Source: a virus. From it: 53,561 bases of DNA. Position numbers and translations under genes: made by a program. The stretch is from positions 1 through 53,561 of IMG/VR virus record IMGVR_UViG_3300030618_000021. One strand, given 5' to 3'. Below are positions 16,985 to 25,727 of this stretch, one piece after another. The notes below the pieces were generated by a model. That model ran no database searches, had not been told where the DNA came from, and saw only the letters and a list, made by a program, of their open reading frames with translations. The stretch's first letter is position 1, and each line of letters begins with the position of its first letter.

Positions 16985-18946
16985 ATGGCAGGAAAGAAAA
17001 AGGCAGGCTACGCAGAGGCAGTTGCAACTGCTGTGCTGGATGAGGAGCTTGAGGACGATGGCTCAGTAATCGATATTGCATCATTGAAAGCATCGGTACT
17101 CAAAGAGATCGGCTTGCGAGTGTTCGAACCTGAGACTCGTTTCGTGCTCAAGATGAAGTTTACAGGTGCTGAATACCTGCATCGGACTATGGGCACGCCT
17201 TATGGTCTCCCGTATGGCAAAATCTACGAGCTGAGCGGGGCTGAATGTCTTGCTGACGATACTTTTGTGCGGTTCACTGTTCTGAACCGTAAGGGTGAGC
17301 GTGTTAATAGTAAGGGTGGTACCATCAAACGCCTTTACGAGAGATTTCACGGGCTTGAAGTCCCCGGTAGAGGTAAATATCAGCGTAAGCAGTTAAAACA
17401 TGCTACATACACTCTTGCGTCAGTTAACGAACAAGGCAGAATCATCAGTAATCAGATCGAAAATGTAGTGAAATCTGGTCGTAAGAAATGCTACCAGCTT
17501 ACAACAGAATCTGGTTATAGGATCGTAACATCAGCCGATCATAGGTTTTTCAATGGTAAACGTTATGTACGTTTAGAAAAACTTTCTGTCGGTGATACGG
17601 TGATGATCCATAACAACACACCGTACAAAGTCGATCACGGACGGCTTATACGGCCTTACGTTGATGTGCTTGTACACAATCACCCATCAGCCCCAGATAA
17701 AATTACTGTTGAGCCATCATCTGGAAAAGTTTACACATACAAACGGTTGAAACGTTCACGAGCTGTTGTTGAGGCAAAAATGAACGGTATGGTACTTACG
17801 GATTATGTTGAGCTTTTGAATTCGGGAGACATTGCTGGATTACAGTTCCTTTCATCGGATCAGCATGTTCATCACATAGACGAAGATACGATGAACGATG
17901 AGCCTGATAATTTGGAGGTAAAAACTCCATCGGAGCACGGTGTATTACATGCTACAGAACGCCACAATAATCTCCGTTTTGTGATTGTGCCAGATGTGAT
18001 CGCATCGATTACTTGTGTTGGTGAGCGTGATACGTACGACATATCAATGCGTGTTCCGTTTAACAATTTCGTAGCCAACAATTTTGTTGTACACAACAGT
18101 CATGGGAAAAGTGTGCTGCAAAAGCTGATCGAGGGTGAGGCACAAAAGGATGGTGCGGTTGTCATTCATGGTGATATCGAGGATTCAGACGATCCGCCTT
18201 GGAATGTCAAACTTGGTGTTGACAACGATCAGTTGATTCTCGTCAAACCCAAGATGATTATTCTGTCGATGCCACAAGCCCATAAAGATGCCAACAAGGT
18301 TGCAAAAGAGGCTTGGACAGCAAAGCCCGCTGCGTGGAAACTGGAGCATCCGTATAAGCGCCCGTTCGATCCACCTCTACGTCCGCAGACAGCCGAGGAG
18401 ATTTTTGAGGAGATTGAAAAGCTCGTCGAAAAGCTGCATGCAGCAGGTGTTGAGAAAATGGTAGTGGCAATCGACTCGTTAGCCAACCTATCTACCAAGA
18501 TGCAGCTTGAGGCTGGAACGCATACCAACATGCGGACTAATAGCGACTTTCCTATGTTCCTGTCGCAGAACCTCAAGCGGTGGCAAACACTAGCATCGAA
18601 TTTCAACATTATGGTGCTGCTCATCAATCAGATACGTGAAAAGCCGGGTGTTATGTTTGGTGATCCTATTTATGAGCCGGGTGGTCGGGCGTTGCGACAT
18701 AATTGTGCGTCGCGTAATCGGGCACGCAGGGCTGGAAACGGTAAAATATTCCTTGCAGGCAAACTCATTGGCATCAGCGGTATTCTTAAGAACACCAAGA
18801 ATAAGTCTGGTGAGGGATCGATGGAACAGCAGATGTGTACGTACATGGTGGAGTGGAATGACAAGCCTTTGTACAAGCGCGTGTCATTCGGCCACTTTGT
18901 AGCTAAGGAAAAGCCTGACAAAAACGCGCCGGTGGATGCAGACTAA
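16985..18946 (+). CDS. recA: RecA/UvsX-type recombinase interrupted by an intein
   Basis: Strand-exchange ATPase for recombination and recombination-dependent replication. After removal of residues 88-371 (the intein) the joined Walker A reads SGAE+SHGKS, a complete P-loop. Walker B is MVVAIDS near 496. The segment NQIREKPGVMFGDP followed by GGRALRH matches the RecA L2-region signature. The spliced protein would be about 370 aa, close to RecA length. I chose ATG 16985 because the GTG at 16976 lies in the GAGGTG ribosome site. The gene has its own promoter-like region. Confidence 0.9.
   Translation: MAGKKKAGYAEAVATAVLDEELEDDGSVIDIASLKASVLKEIGLRVFEPETRFVLKMKFTGAEYLHRTMGTPYGLPYGKIYELSGAECLADDTFVRFTVLNRKGERVNSKGGTIKRLYERFHGLEVPGRGKYQRKQLKHATYTLASVNEQGRIISNQIENVVKSGRKKCYQLTTESGYRIVTSADHRFFNGKRYVRLEKLSVGDTVMIHNNTPYKVDHGRLIRPYVDVLVHNHPSAPDKITVEPSSGKVYTYKRLKRSRAVVEAKMNGMVLTDYVELLNSGDIAGLQFLSSDQHVHHIDEDTMNDEPDNLEVKTPSEHGVLHATERHNNLRFVIVPDVIASITCVGERDTYDISMRVPFNNFVANNFVVHNSHGKSVLQKLIEGEAQKDGAVVIHGDIEDSDDPPWNVKLGVDNDQLILVKPKMIILSMPQAHKDANKVAKEAWTAKPAAWKLEHPYKRPFDPPLRPQTAEEIFEEIEKLVEKLHAAGVEKMVVAIDSLANLSTKMQLEAGTHTNMRTNSDFPMFLSQNLKRWQTLASNFNIMVLLINQIREKPGVMFGDPIYEPGGRALRHNCASRNRARRAGNGKIFLAGKLIGISGILKNTKNKSGEGSMEQQMCTYMVEWNDKPLYKRVSFGHFVAKEKPDKNAPVDAD
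17246..18097 (+). mobile_element. intein in the RecA P-loop, 284 aa, with HNH homing endonuclease
   Basis: Block A is CLADDTFV with the nucleophile Cys at the first position. Block B is TTESGYRIVTSADHRFF with the TxxH. Blocks F/G are TYDISMRV and NNFVVHN, with Ser as the +1 extein residue. Between them lies HHIDEDTMNDEPDNL followed by EHGVLH, an HNH-type homing endonuclease motif. All splicing residues appear intact, so it should be active. Insertion is between E87 and S372 of the precursor, inside Walker A, so an unspliced protein could not bind ATP. Confidence 0.92.
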
Positions 18947-18980
18947 CAATCAACAATAAGTTTCGATAGGAGAGTTAAAA

Positions 18981-19382
18981 ATGGCAACACAAAGTGCAAA
19001 GCCTATACCCCCCGCAGCCAAGCATCCGGTGACTGCTCCAGGGTCCATGATATCGATACCTGAGGAGTCTCGGGACGGTACCGCGCCGGATACAAAGGCT
19101 GCTATCGAGATCATTGACGATAGCGTGGTAGTCAACCTCAATCACAGCAAAGTCCCAGTTCCAGATCAGGGGTCATCTACTGTTGTAAGCAAAGTTATAT
19201 CGGATCTACTACAAGGCAGAATTACTATTGCAGAGGCCGATAATGTGCTTGTGGCATTCTGGCAGGAGCATGCAGATTCGCGTCAGGCGCTAACCGATAC
19301 ACTCGCACGTCTACAAGTGCTTGGTGAACGCCTGTATCAGAACACGACGGTTTTCATGCAAATGATCCACCGTTATAAGTAA
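18981..19382 (+). CDS. hypothetical protein, 133 aa
   Basis: Unknown. A proline-rich disordered N-terminus (about 1-65) is followed by a helical domain (VVSKVISDLLQGRITIAEAD). AGGAGAG eight bases upstream supports the ATG. Preceded by an intergenic 11-mer at 18951 and containing another at codons 3-6. Confidence 0.55.
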   Translation: MATQSAKPIPPAAKHPVTAPGSMISIPEESRDGTAPDTKAAIEIIDDSVVVNLNHSKVPVPDQGSSTVVSKVISDLLQGRITIAEADNVLVAFWQEHADSRQALTDTLARLQVLGERLYQNTTVFMQMIHRYK

Positions 19383-19393
19383 GTCGATCACGC

Positions 19394-19399
19394 TACAAT
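19394..19399 (+). promoter_or_regulatory. putative -10 element (CGC-TACAAT) upstream of a hairpin
   Basis: TACAAT in the recurrent CGC context, 12 bases before a strong hairpin and 50 bases before the next ATG. If active, the transcript would begin just ahead of the hairpin (see findings). Confidence 0.4.
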
Positions 19400-19410
19400 G
19401 TGAGTAAGCG

Positions 19411-19434
19411 AGTCCCCGGTTCGCCGGGGACTTT
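19411..19434 (+). terminator. intrinsic terminator or attenuator hairpin with UUCG loop
   Basis: AGTCCCCGG and CCGGGGACT form a 9-bp GC-rich stem with a TTCG loop, followed by TTTGTGTTG. It ends transcription from the recA unit or attenuates the TACAAT promoter just upstream. Confidence 0.65.
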
Positions 19435-19449
19435 GTGTTGAGGATTATC

Positions 19450-19884
19450 ATGATTAAAAATACGGTGGCGGCTGATAAGGCCCTAGTATCCAGCACTGCG
19501 GACTTGAATGAGCTGAAAGAACTGCTGGAGTATTGGCAGCGTGAGTTACGTCTCGATCATTGGGATATCAACTTGCGTTGGGCAGCTCCGGGTGAAATTC
19601 CCACGGCGGCAGGAACATCCATCGCAGGCAGATATCATCAGGCTACGATTCTGCTCCAATACCCAGGAGATAGGGCTGTTCGTGATTTAGCGGATGTAGG
19701 ACTGGGCTATGAACTTACTCTTGTACACGAGCTGCGCCACATTCAGGAATCTATTTGGCGTGATAATCCCAAGATCGAGGCCGTGATGGACAACGATCCA
19801 TGGATACAGCGTTGGCATGAGGCAATACACGATGCTACGGCTGAGGCTTTGGTGCGTGCAAGGCGCGGTTTACGGAGGTTATGA
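19450..19884 (+). CDS. zincin-like putative metallopeptidase (HELRH)
   Basis: The sequence TLVHELRHIQE contains the HExxH zinc motif on a predicted helix, near residue 92. Upstream HWDINLRWA and downstream HDATAEALVRAR fit compact SprT- or IrrE-like zincins, where a later Glu or His completes the site. At 144 aa it is a minimal domain. The substrate is unknown; roles in cleaving host regulators or DNA-protein crosslinks are speculative. ATG 19450 is preferred (AGGA six bases upstream) over earlier GTG/TTG codons. Confidence 0.55.
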   Translation: MIKNTVAADKALVSSTADLNELKELLEYWQRELRLDHWDINLRWAAPGEIPTAAGTSIAGRYHQATILLQYPGDRAVRDLADVGLGYELTLVHELRHIQESIWRDNPKIEAVMDNDPWIQRWHEAIHDATAEALVRARRGLRRL

Positions 19885-19943
19885 TGCTGCGTAGGAGCAT
19901 ACGTTTGTAACAAACAATTCAACAGTAAGTGAGGATCAATACT

Positions 19944-20204
19944 ATGTGGGTTTGGGCAAATAATCATCCCGAGTTACTTTGTATTATTGTTGTGACAATT
20001 CTCTTGTGTGTGTATGCCTATGTACAAGCACTCATGGGTTTTGTAGAGTTTAGATTTGGCCGCACGTTTCCCGGTCGCAGACAAAAACGAGTGATTGAGG
20101 TCATGCCACCTGTTGATGATAGTGTCGATGCGTGGAACGCATTTGTAGATCGATTTAATGCTGAGGTTGAAAAGTGCCGCTTGGAAAAACGCATTAAAGA
20201 GTAA
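19944..20204 (+). CDS. single-pass membrane protein, 86 aa
   Basis: One transmembrane helix near the N-terminus (LLCIIVVTILLCVYAYVQAL) followed by a basic and then helical cytoplasmic tail. GAGG ten bases before ATG 19944. The 11-mer at 19920-19930 abuts this ribosome site. Function unknown. Confidence 0.6.
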   Translation: MWVWANNHPELLCIIVVTILLCVYAYVQALMGFVEFRFGRTFPGRRQKRVIEVMPPVDDSVDAWNAFVDRFNAEVEKCRLEKRIKE

Positions 20205-20223
20205 TCAACACTCGCAAGACACA

Positions 20224-21027
20224 ATGACTAAGCCTGACACATCACGACCGATAGATATTCTCCATGAGGCGGCACGCACCACATTCGCTGTGGGTAAGTT
20301 TGTTTACTTAAAAGAGGTGCGTGATGCTACGGGTTTTGATGCTGTACGTACAGCTGATGCTATGGCTATAGGCATGTACAGATCCGCAGGCCGGGCGATC
20401 CATGGCTTTGAAATGAAAGTCTCGCGACAAGACTGGCTTAAGGAACTAAAACAGCCGGAGAAATCTGAAAGTCTGTTACGTTTTTGCGATACGTGGTCAC
20501 TGATAGCGTCAACAGAAAGTATCGTTCATGATGGAGAGCTGCCTCCATTGTGGGGATTCGGTATACCGCATAGAGCTCGATCCAATGCCAGCTGGCGAAT
20601 CAAGTGGTTAGTCAAACCTCCTGAGCTCAAGCCTATGCCTTACGATATCGTGTTCTTGACAGCGTTGATAGCATCGGCTCAGGCACAACCCGGTATTGAT
20701 GCTCGCAAACTTATTGATGAGTCTTACAAGCAGGGTCAGGCTTACAGTCGTAGCATTATTGCGAATCGTGAAACTAAGATTACTAGGCTCGAAAAGATTA
20801 TTGAAACGTTCAGTCATGCCTCCGGTGTACAACTTAGTTCTTGGATGGCCGATTCAGATGTGGTTGAGGCTGCTGCTGCTTATAAGGAATTTCGTCTTAC
20901 ACGTCATACACTAGACAATAAGCGTATGGAGCTGCAAGACCTCTATCACCATTCAGAGCGTATTACGAACGGTATCCGCAAGGTGCTCAAAATCGAGGAG
21001 AGTAATGGCACAACAATTGAGTCTTAG
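20224..21027 (+). CDS. MmcB-like PD-(D/E)XK family protein
   Basis: The first 130 residues match the pattern of MmcB-type DNA-repair nuclease-fold proteins: TADAMAIGMY, HGFEMKVSRQDWLKEL and LPPLWGFGIP. The aspartate and E-x-K (D49, then EMK near 67-69) are consistent with a PD-(D/E)XK active site. The C-terminal 120 residues are helical and may be a coiled coil. I chose ATG 20224 because the upstream in-frame ATG lies well inside the previous gene. It overlaps the clamp-loader gene by 23 bases. Confidence 0.6.
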   Translation: MTKPDTSRPIDILHEAARTTFAVGKFVYLKEVRDATGFDAVRTADAMAIGMYRSAGRAIHGFEMKVSRQDWLKELKQPEKSESLLRFCDTWSLIASTESIVHDGELPPLWGFGIPHRARSNASWRIKWLVKPPELKPMPYDIVFLTALIASAQAQPGIDARKLIDESYKQGQAYSRSIIANRETKITRLEKIIETFSHASGVQLSSWMADSDVVEAAAAYKEFRLTRHTLDNKRMELQDLYHHSERITNGIRKVLKIEESNGTTIES

Positions 21028-22036
21028 AATGCGTCCGCGTAGATTTGCAGACATGATCGATCAAGAGGCGGTTACTGATGAGCTGGCAAATTACTACGTA
21101 GATAACAGTGATTTGCCGGTCGCATTGATGTTTACCGGTCCATCTGGTGTAGGCAAGACAACACTCGCAAGACTGTGTGCTGTGTCATTAGAATGTCCTC
21201 ATTCAACAGAATTTGGAAATCCGTGCAAAGAATGCTACTGGGCATCCGTAGATCCAGAGCAGTACGAGTTTGATGAGTTCAACTCAGATATTACAGAGGT
21301 CAACTGTGGTGACATGTCAGTTGAGGAGCTACGTAAGTTGATGGCACATGCGATCTACGCTCCTAGTAATGGAGCGCGGTTTCGTACGTACATACTGGAT
21401 GAGTTGCAAATTTTGTCACCACAATCTCAAAAGTTCTTGTTCAAAATTCTAGAGGATTCTCCCGCATCAACAAAGTTTTACCTCTGCACGACCGAACCCG
21501 AGGACATTCTTGAGGCAGTCGTGAATCGCTGTGTCAGCTATCAGCTCAGACATCTGACAGAGGACGGACTTAATCATTTGGTTGAAAAGCTGATCGTCAA
21601 GAGCAAGTCAGACTTGGACCCCGTGACATTGGCTAATCTCCTGATTGAGAATCGGGTATGGTCGCACAGAGCTGTCACCCAAGCTGTTACAAAGTACCTT
21701 TCCGGAGCCACACCAGCCGCTGCTGCCTCGTGTGCAGGTTTAGAGGGTCTGGACATCGGTCTCATCAGTCGCTACGTCATTAGCGGCGACTGGGGGTTAT
21801 TGAGCAAGGTGTTGCAGGATGCTGAGGATAGTCAGTTTCGAGTGATTCGAAATAATGTTGCGTTGTACCTACATGCTATGTTGTTGTCAGAACAGGCATC
21901 GGGCGAGAAACGTAAACAACTTGCAAAGGGAATTGCCCGTTTATCCCAAGTAAATCTAAGGGACAGTCAGATACTGAAAGCGGCGGTTACATCGGCACTG
22001 CACGATGTGATGCTATTGTTCATGCGGAATGCTTGA
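21005..22036 (+). CDS. DnaX-like clamp-loader AAA+ ATPase
   Basis: Loads the sliding clamp. Walker A is GPSGVGKTT (about 45-53). The DnaX-type zinc cysteines follow (CPHSTEFGNPCKEC). Walker B is YILDE near 128-132, sensor 1 is YLCTTEP, and VNRCVSY replaces the usual SRC arginine-finger motif. Length (343 aa) is that of a gamma-type subunit without the tau extension. No separate delta subunit is visible in the window, so it may form a homo-oligomer or use host subunits. Confidence 0.88.
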   Translation: MAQQLSLRMRPRRFADMIDQEAVTDELANYYVDNSDLPVALMFTGPSGVGKTTLARLCAVSLECPHSTEFGNPCKECYWASVDPEQYEFDEFNSDITEVNCGDMSVEELRKLMAHAIYAPSNGARFRTYILDELQILSPQSQKFLFKILEDSPASTKFYLCTTEPEDILEAVVNRCVSYQLRHLTEDGLNHLVEKLIVKSKSDLDPVTLANLLIENRVWSHRAVTQAVTKYLSGATPAAAASCAGLEGLDIGLISRYVISGDWGLLSKVLQDAEDSQFRVIRNNVALYLHAMLLSEQASGEKRKQLAKGIARLSQVNLRDSQILKAAVTSALHDVMLLFMRNA

Positions 22037-22052
22037 TGAGTTCGTAATACGT

Positions 22053-22083
22053 CAACACAAAGTCAAGACGCTATAATCTATGC
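22053..22083 (+). promoter_or_regulatory. promoter with dispersed motif; leaderless start
   Basis: CAACACAAAGT (22053-22063) lies eight bases before CGC-TATAAT (22072-22077), a perfect -10. The ATG of the SbcD-SbcC gene begins only six bases after TATAAT, where transcription would start. No Shine-Dalgarno site fits. Confidence 0.65.
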
Positions 22084-25000
22084 ATGAGCGGATCATACAT
22101 TCTTACAGGTGACTGGCAAGCCCGGTCATCGAATCTTGAAACCATACGACTTGCTATTGAGCGTGAGAACGCAGTCATGCGCGAGTACGGGGCAGACTTT
22201 GTGATCGACTTAGGCGATCTTAAAGATCCGTACAATCCTTTGGACGCTCGTTTAGCAATGGTGATGCAGGATCGTTTTCTGCATAAGCAACACTTTGTCG
22301 TAAAAGGCAACCACGACCGGTTGTCACAGAATGACAATGATCTAACGTGGTTTCCTTTGGTGGGTGGTGTAGAAAACTTTGTATTGCGTGCCGCTCGCAT
22401 AGAAAAGCCCGATGTCATTTTTTATGTTTTGCCGTACAGCAACAACGGGGACGAACTACGTAAGGTAGCTAACGATTTAGTTGCCATGGCTCGTACAGAT
22501 CGAGCACAAGAGCCTAAAGGGTCCAAACGTGAGTTTGTGTTGCTGTTCCATTGCGATGTACGTGAAGCTGATTATGGATCAGGCCGACTCAATATTGACA
22601 GCATCGGTATGGGCGATTTGCAGTTTGATGCCTATGACTATGCATTCGGCGGACACGTACATAAGCCTCAAGAGCTTGTGCCTAGCATGGCCTATTATGT
22701 GGGTTCCCCATTTTGTCAGGACTGGGGAGAGGCTAATCAGGTTAAGCGATTTTTGGTGTACACGCCGGGTAAAGGTGTAAAGTCGGTGCCGGTCGGTCTA
22801 CCTGGGTTTTACGATTGGGATGTGGCTAAGACATTGTCGGTAGAATCATTGGCTGGCTCAACAGTAAGATTCCATATTAGAGCCAAAGATGGAGCTCACT
22901 ATCGGGCGCTGGAGGTCAAACGCCGCGAGCAATTTGCAGGCAAATATCCGAATACGATGCTGCACTGTGTGCCGGAGTATGAGCAAACAGAGATAGCAGA
23001 TTACACTTTCACCCAGGGCAACGATGAGACAAAGGTGCGTGAGTTCATCCGTCAGACGAAAGACGACGACAAAGCACTGGCAGATTATGTCGTAAAGACT
23101 CTTGAGCGGGCCACCACTGTTCGTACATTGAACACAGAGGGTTTGCGATTTGTAGCTGCACGCGGGCACAACTACACCTCATTCGAGGATGTGCGGTTTG
23201 ACTATCGTAAGCGCGGTGTGGTCGTTATAAACGGCAAGAATTTAGATTGGCCGGGGAGATCGAATGCAGCAGGCAAGACCAACATTCAGGATCTGGTTAA
23301 GGTCGGAATGTTTGGTGAGCGCGACAAAGGTAAAGAGGAACGTGCCGATTCATGGGCCTCAGAGACTCTTGCAGGCACAGCGTGGCTTGAAACAATATTC
23401 GATACAGCAGCCGGTGATCGTGTCAAAATAAAGCGTTCAAGGAATCCAACGTCTATTCAGATGTTCGTGAATGGTGAGGACAAGTCATCAGGTTTGACCG
23501 GACGCGAAAAGAATGGGGGTACACAGGGACTTATTGTTGAGTACTCTGGGTACGATCTCCGAATGCTAACAAATGCTGTGTACATCGATCAGGAACGGGC
23601 ACATAAGTTTCTTACTGGCACGCCTAAGGAAAAGTCAGAGCTGCTATACAAGTTCCAAGGACTCGAACGATTTCAGACGGCGCGGGAGTTGGTAGCTGCT
23701 GAGGTTAAAACACAAAAGGAATTGGCAACGCGGTTGGATCGTGAGTGCGTAGCAGCTAAAGCCACACACGAGGCGGCAGTGCTCACACATCAGGATGCTC
23801 ATGCGGTTTTAGAATCAGCCATAGCTGAAACCGCTGCTACTGCAAAGGCTTTGGAATTGCGGAGCAACGCTGTTGACGAATACATGCCTACGTATGATAA
23901 GGCAGTTCTTGCGCATAAGCGCATCACAATAAAGTTGCAGGAGCTGAATCGTCAGGCCGGAGATAATGCTGCCTTGCTGGGAGCTGCGCGAAATACTGTT
24001 GAATTGCACACAGCGAGTATCGAACGGTCCAAAAAGGCTAGGGTAGCAGCAAAAATCGAATTAGCTACACGCCAATCAGCTCTTAGCGTCGCCCAAGATG
24101 GCTATAACAAGGCCGTGGAGAGTCTTGCTGTACTGCGGGAGCAGGTAACAGCGGCTACGGATGCGCTGAACGCAGGTGAACGGGAGAAAGCCGTTACAAT
24201 AGCCCAGCTAGGGGCATGCCGGACTGAGATTAAGGCTTTGGGTACGGGCCGATGTGGTGCTTGTGATCGTCCGTTTGATAACGAAAAAATCGTGGCACGC
24301 CGTAAGCGCGAGCTGGCAGCACAAGAAACTGAATGGCTAGAGAGCCTAGCCAGTTCTGACAAGGCAATCAATATCAGTCAGGCTACGATCAGTAATAATA
24401 CGATTCAGATCAAAAAGTTCGAGGCAACAATAAGTACGTACGAAAGTTTGCAGCGTCACGTGCAAAACGCCACAACTGCATTAGAGTCTGTGGGGATTGG
24501 TGTTGACGTTGATACTCTGACCGCAGAGATTGCTGATGCTCAAGAAAATCTTAGTCTGTGCCGAGATCGGGGTAATGCTTTGAACTTGGAAATTGAGCAG
24601 GCCCAAGAGTTGTTGCCAACATACCAGGAGCAGTTGACGATTTATACAAGACTTACAGCAGCTAAAGATGTCGAGGTCGGACAGCTTGAGGATGGTCGGG
24701 TTCGTGAGCGAGCGGCGCAGGCTCGTTATGATCGGGCAGCATCGGACAAGGTTACGGTAAAAGCAACTGTCGAACGTTTGACTGGGGAGTATGATGCAGC
24801 ACAAAGTCAGTTGTCATTGCTAACCAGGGCCGTAGAGTGTTTGGATCGTACAGGCATACCAGCATATCTGTGTGCCATGTTGTGCCCCATGTTGACGAAA
24901 GCAGCTGAGGAGTATGCCAAGTTGTTTGCTGACGATGCATTGCAGATCGTGTTTGAATTCGTGGATGGTGAATTCGACAGCAAGATTATCAACGGACAGG

Positions 25001-25293
25001 GCAGCAGCACGATGGAGGGGCTCTCTACGGGCGAGAAAGCCACTGCGTCACTGATTACAGCGTTTGCTCTCCGGTCAGCAGCACCTAAGACAAATCTGTT
25101 GGTTTTGGACGAACCGGGCCGGGGACTAGACGAGCTTGGGCAACGTAAGTTTGCTGAGGCACTGGCGACACTCAAGGATAGCTTTGAGACTATTCTGGTG
25201 TCGACACATGATATTGCGTTTGCTGATTCATTATCAGCCGATGTTACACTTACTGTTGTAAAGGAAAATCGGATATCGAGGATTGAACAATGA
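22084..25293 (+). CDS. single-chain SbcD-SbcC (Mre11-Rad50-like) nuclease-ATPase
   Basis: DNA double-strand-end processing. Residues 1-270 form a calcineurin-like phosphoesterase: GDWQ, LGDLKDP, GNHDR, LFHCD and GGHVH in family order (first motif DxQ instead of the usual DxH). Residues from about 370 are SbcC/Rad50: Walker A ending SNAAGKT (393-399), two coiled-coil arms, and a zinc hook CGAC at 724-727. The ABC signature LSTGEK (about 980) and Walker B LLVLDEP (about 1005) follow. T4 and most bacteria encode these as two proteins; here they are one 1069-aa chain without a frameshift. Confidence 0.92.
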   Translation: MSGSYILTGDWQARSSNLETIRLAIERENAVMREYGADFVIDLGDLKDPYNPLDARLAMVMQDRFLHKQHFVVKGNHDRLSQNDNDLTWFPLVGGVENFVLRAARIEKPDVIFYVLPYSNNGDELRKVANDLVAMARTDRAQEPKGSKREFVLLFHCDVREADYGSGRLNIDSIGMGDLQFDAYDYAFGGHVHKPQELVPSMAYYVGSPFCQDWGEANQVKRFLVYTPGKGVKSVPVGLPGFYDWDVAKTLSVESLAGSTVRFHIRAKDGAHYRALEVKRREQFAGKYPNTMLHCVPEYEQTEIADYTFTQGNDETKVREFIRQTKDDDKALADYVVKTLERATTVRTLNTEGLRFVAARGHNYTSFEDVRFDYRKRGVVVINGKNLDWPGRSNAAGKTNIQDLVKVGMFGERDKGKEERADSWASETLAGTAWLETIFDTAAGDRVKIKRSRNPTSIQMFVNGEDKSSGLTGREKNGGTQGLIVEYSGYDLRMLTNAVYIDQERAHKFLTGTPKEKSELLYKFQGLERFQTARELVAAEVKTQKELATRLDRECVAAKATHEAAVLTHQDAHAVLESAIAETAATAKALELRSNAVDEYMPTYDKAVLAHKRITIKLQELNRQAGDNAALLGAARNTVELHTASIERSKKARVAAKIELATRQSALSVAQDGYNKAVESLAVLREQVTAATDALNAGEREKAVTIAQLGACRTEIKALGTGRCGACDRPFDNEKIVARRKRELAAQETEWLESLASSDKAINISQATISNNTIQIKKFEATISTYESLQRHVQNATTALESVGIGVDVDTLTAEIADAQENLSLCRDRGNALNLEIEQAQELLPTYQEQLTIYTRLTAAKDVEVGQLEDGRVRERAAQARYDRAASDKVTVKATVERLTGEYDAAQSQLSLLTRAVECLDRTGIPAYLCAMLCPMLTKAAEEYAKLFADDALQIVFEFVDGEFDSKIINGQGSSTMEGLSTGEKATASLITAFALRSAAPKTNLLVLDEPGRGLDELGQRKFAEALATLKDSFETILVSTHDIAFADSLSADVTLTVVKENRISRIEQ

Positions 25294-25727
25294 GCAGCGC
25301 AAGACGTAAAGCCATAGTGCAGGAGTTGAGGGAACAGGGGCGTGCTGCATATGCAGCTGGTAAACGATACCAGCGTTGTCCACATCAATTCATGGACAAG
25401 AGCCAATGGCAGCAAGGCTGGTTGGATGCCGAGGCAGAATACAACGCACAGCACGAAATGGCTGAGGCATCTGCTCAATTTGTGTTGCCTGCAAAGTATG
25501 AGCGCAAGCATCTACATCGGAAACGTGAGTATTACCGTGAGTATGTATGGAAAATCTACTACCGAATTCCAGATAAGAAATATGACGAGGACGATATCAA
25601 TGCGGAAATTGCACTTGGTTATGAGGAGATTAAGTTCTCTGGGGAGGATGCTGAGGCTTTGTCATTAGCTGTGTATGAGGTGATGCTGAGGACTGTGAGT
25701 GATGCAACACAAATTCAAAATTCGTAA
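25290..25727 (+). CDS. protein with ribosome-modulation-factor-like N-terminal domain
   Basis: Residues 10-50 (EQGRAAYAAGK, CPHQFMD, QWQQGWLDAEAEY) match the Rmf pattern of A-x-xG-x-xAY, CP and W-xxGW-xxA. In bacteria Rmf dimerises ribosomes; phage proteins with this domain are common and mostly uncharacterised. The remaining 90 residues are charged and unassigned. The ATGA overlap with the SbcD-SbcC gene fixes the start. Confidence 0.6.
   Translation: MSSARRKAIVQELREQGRAAYAAGKRYQRCPHQFMDKSQWQQGWLDAEAEYNAQHEMAEASAQFVLPAKYERKHLHRKREYYREYVWKIYYRIPDKKYDEDDINAEIALGYEEIKFSGEDAEALSLAVYEVMLRTVSDATQIQNS

Noticed and set aside
24807-25511. 234-codon minus ORF
   Set aside because: Lies opposite the Walker B and signature region of SbcD-SbcC, which is clearly the coding strand.
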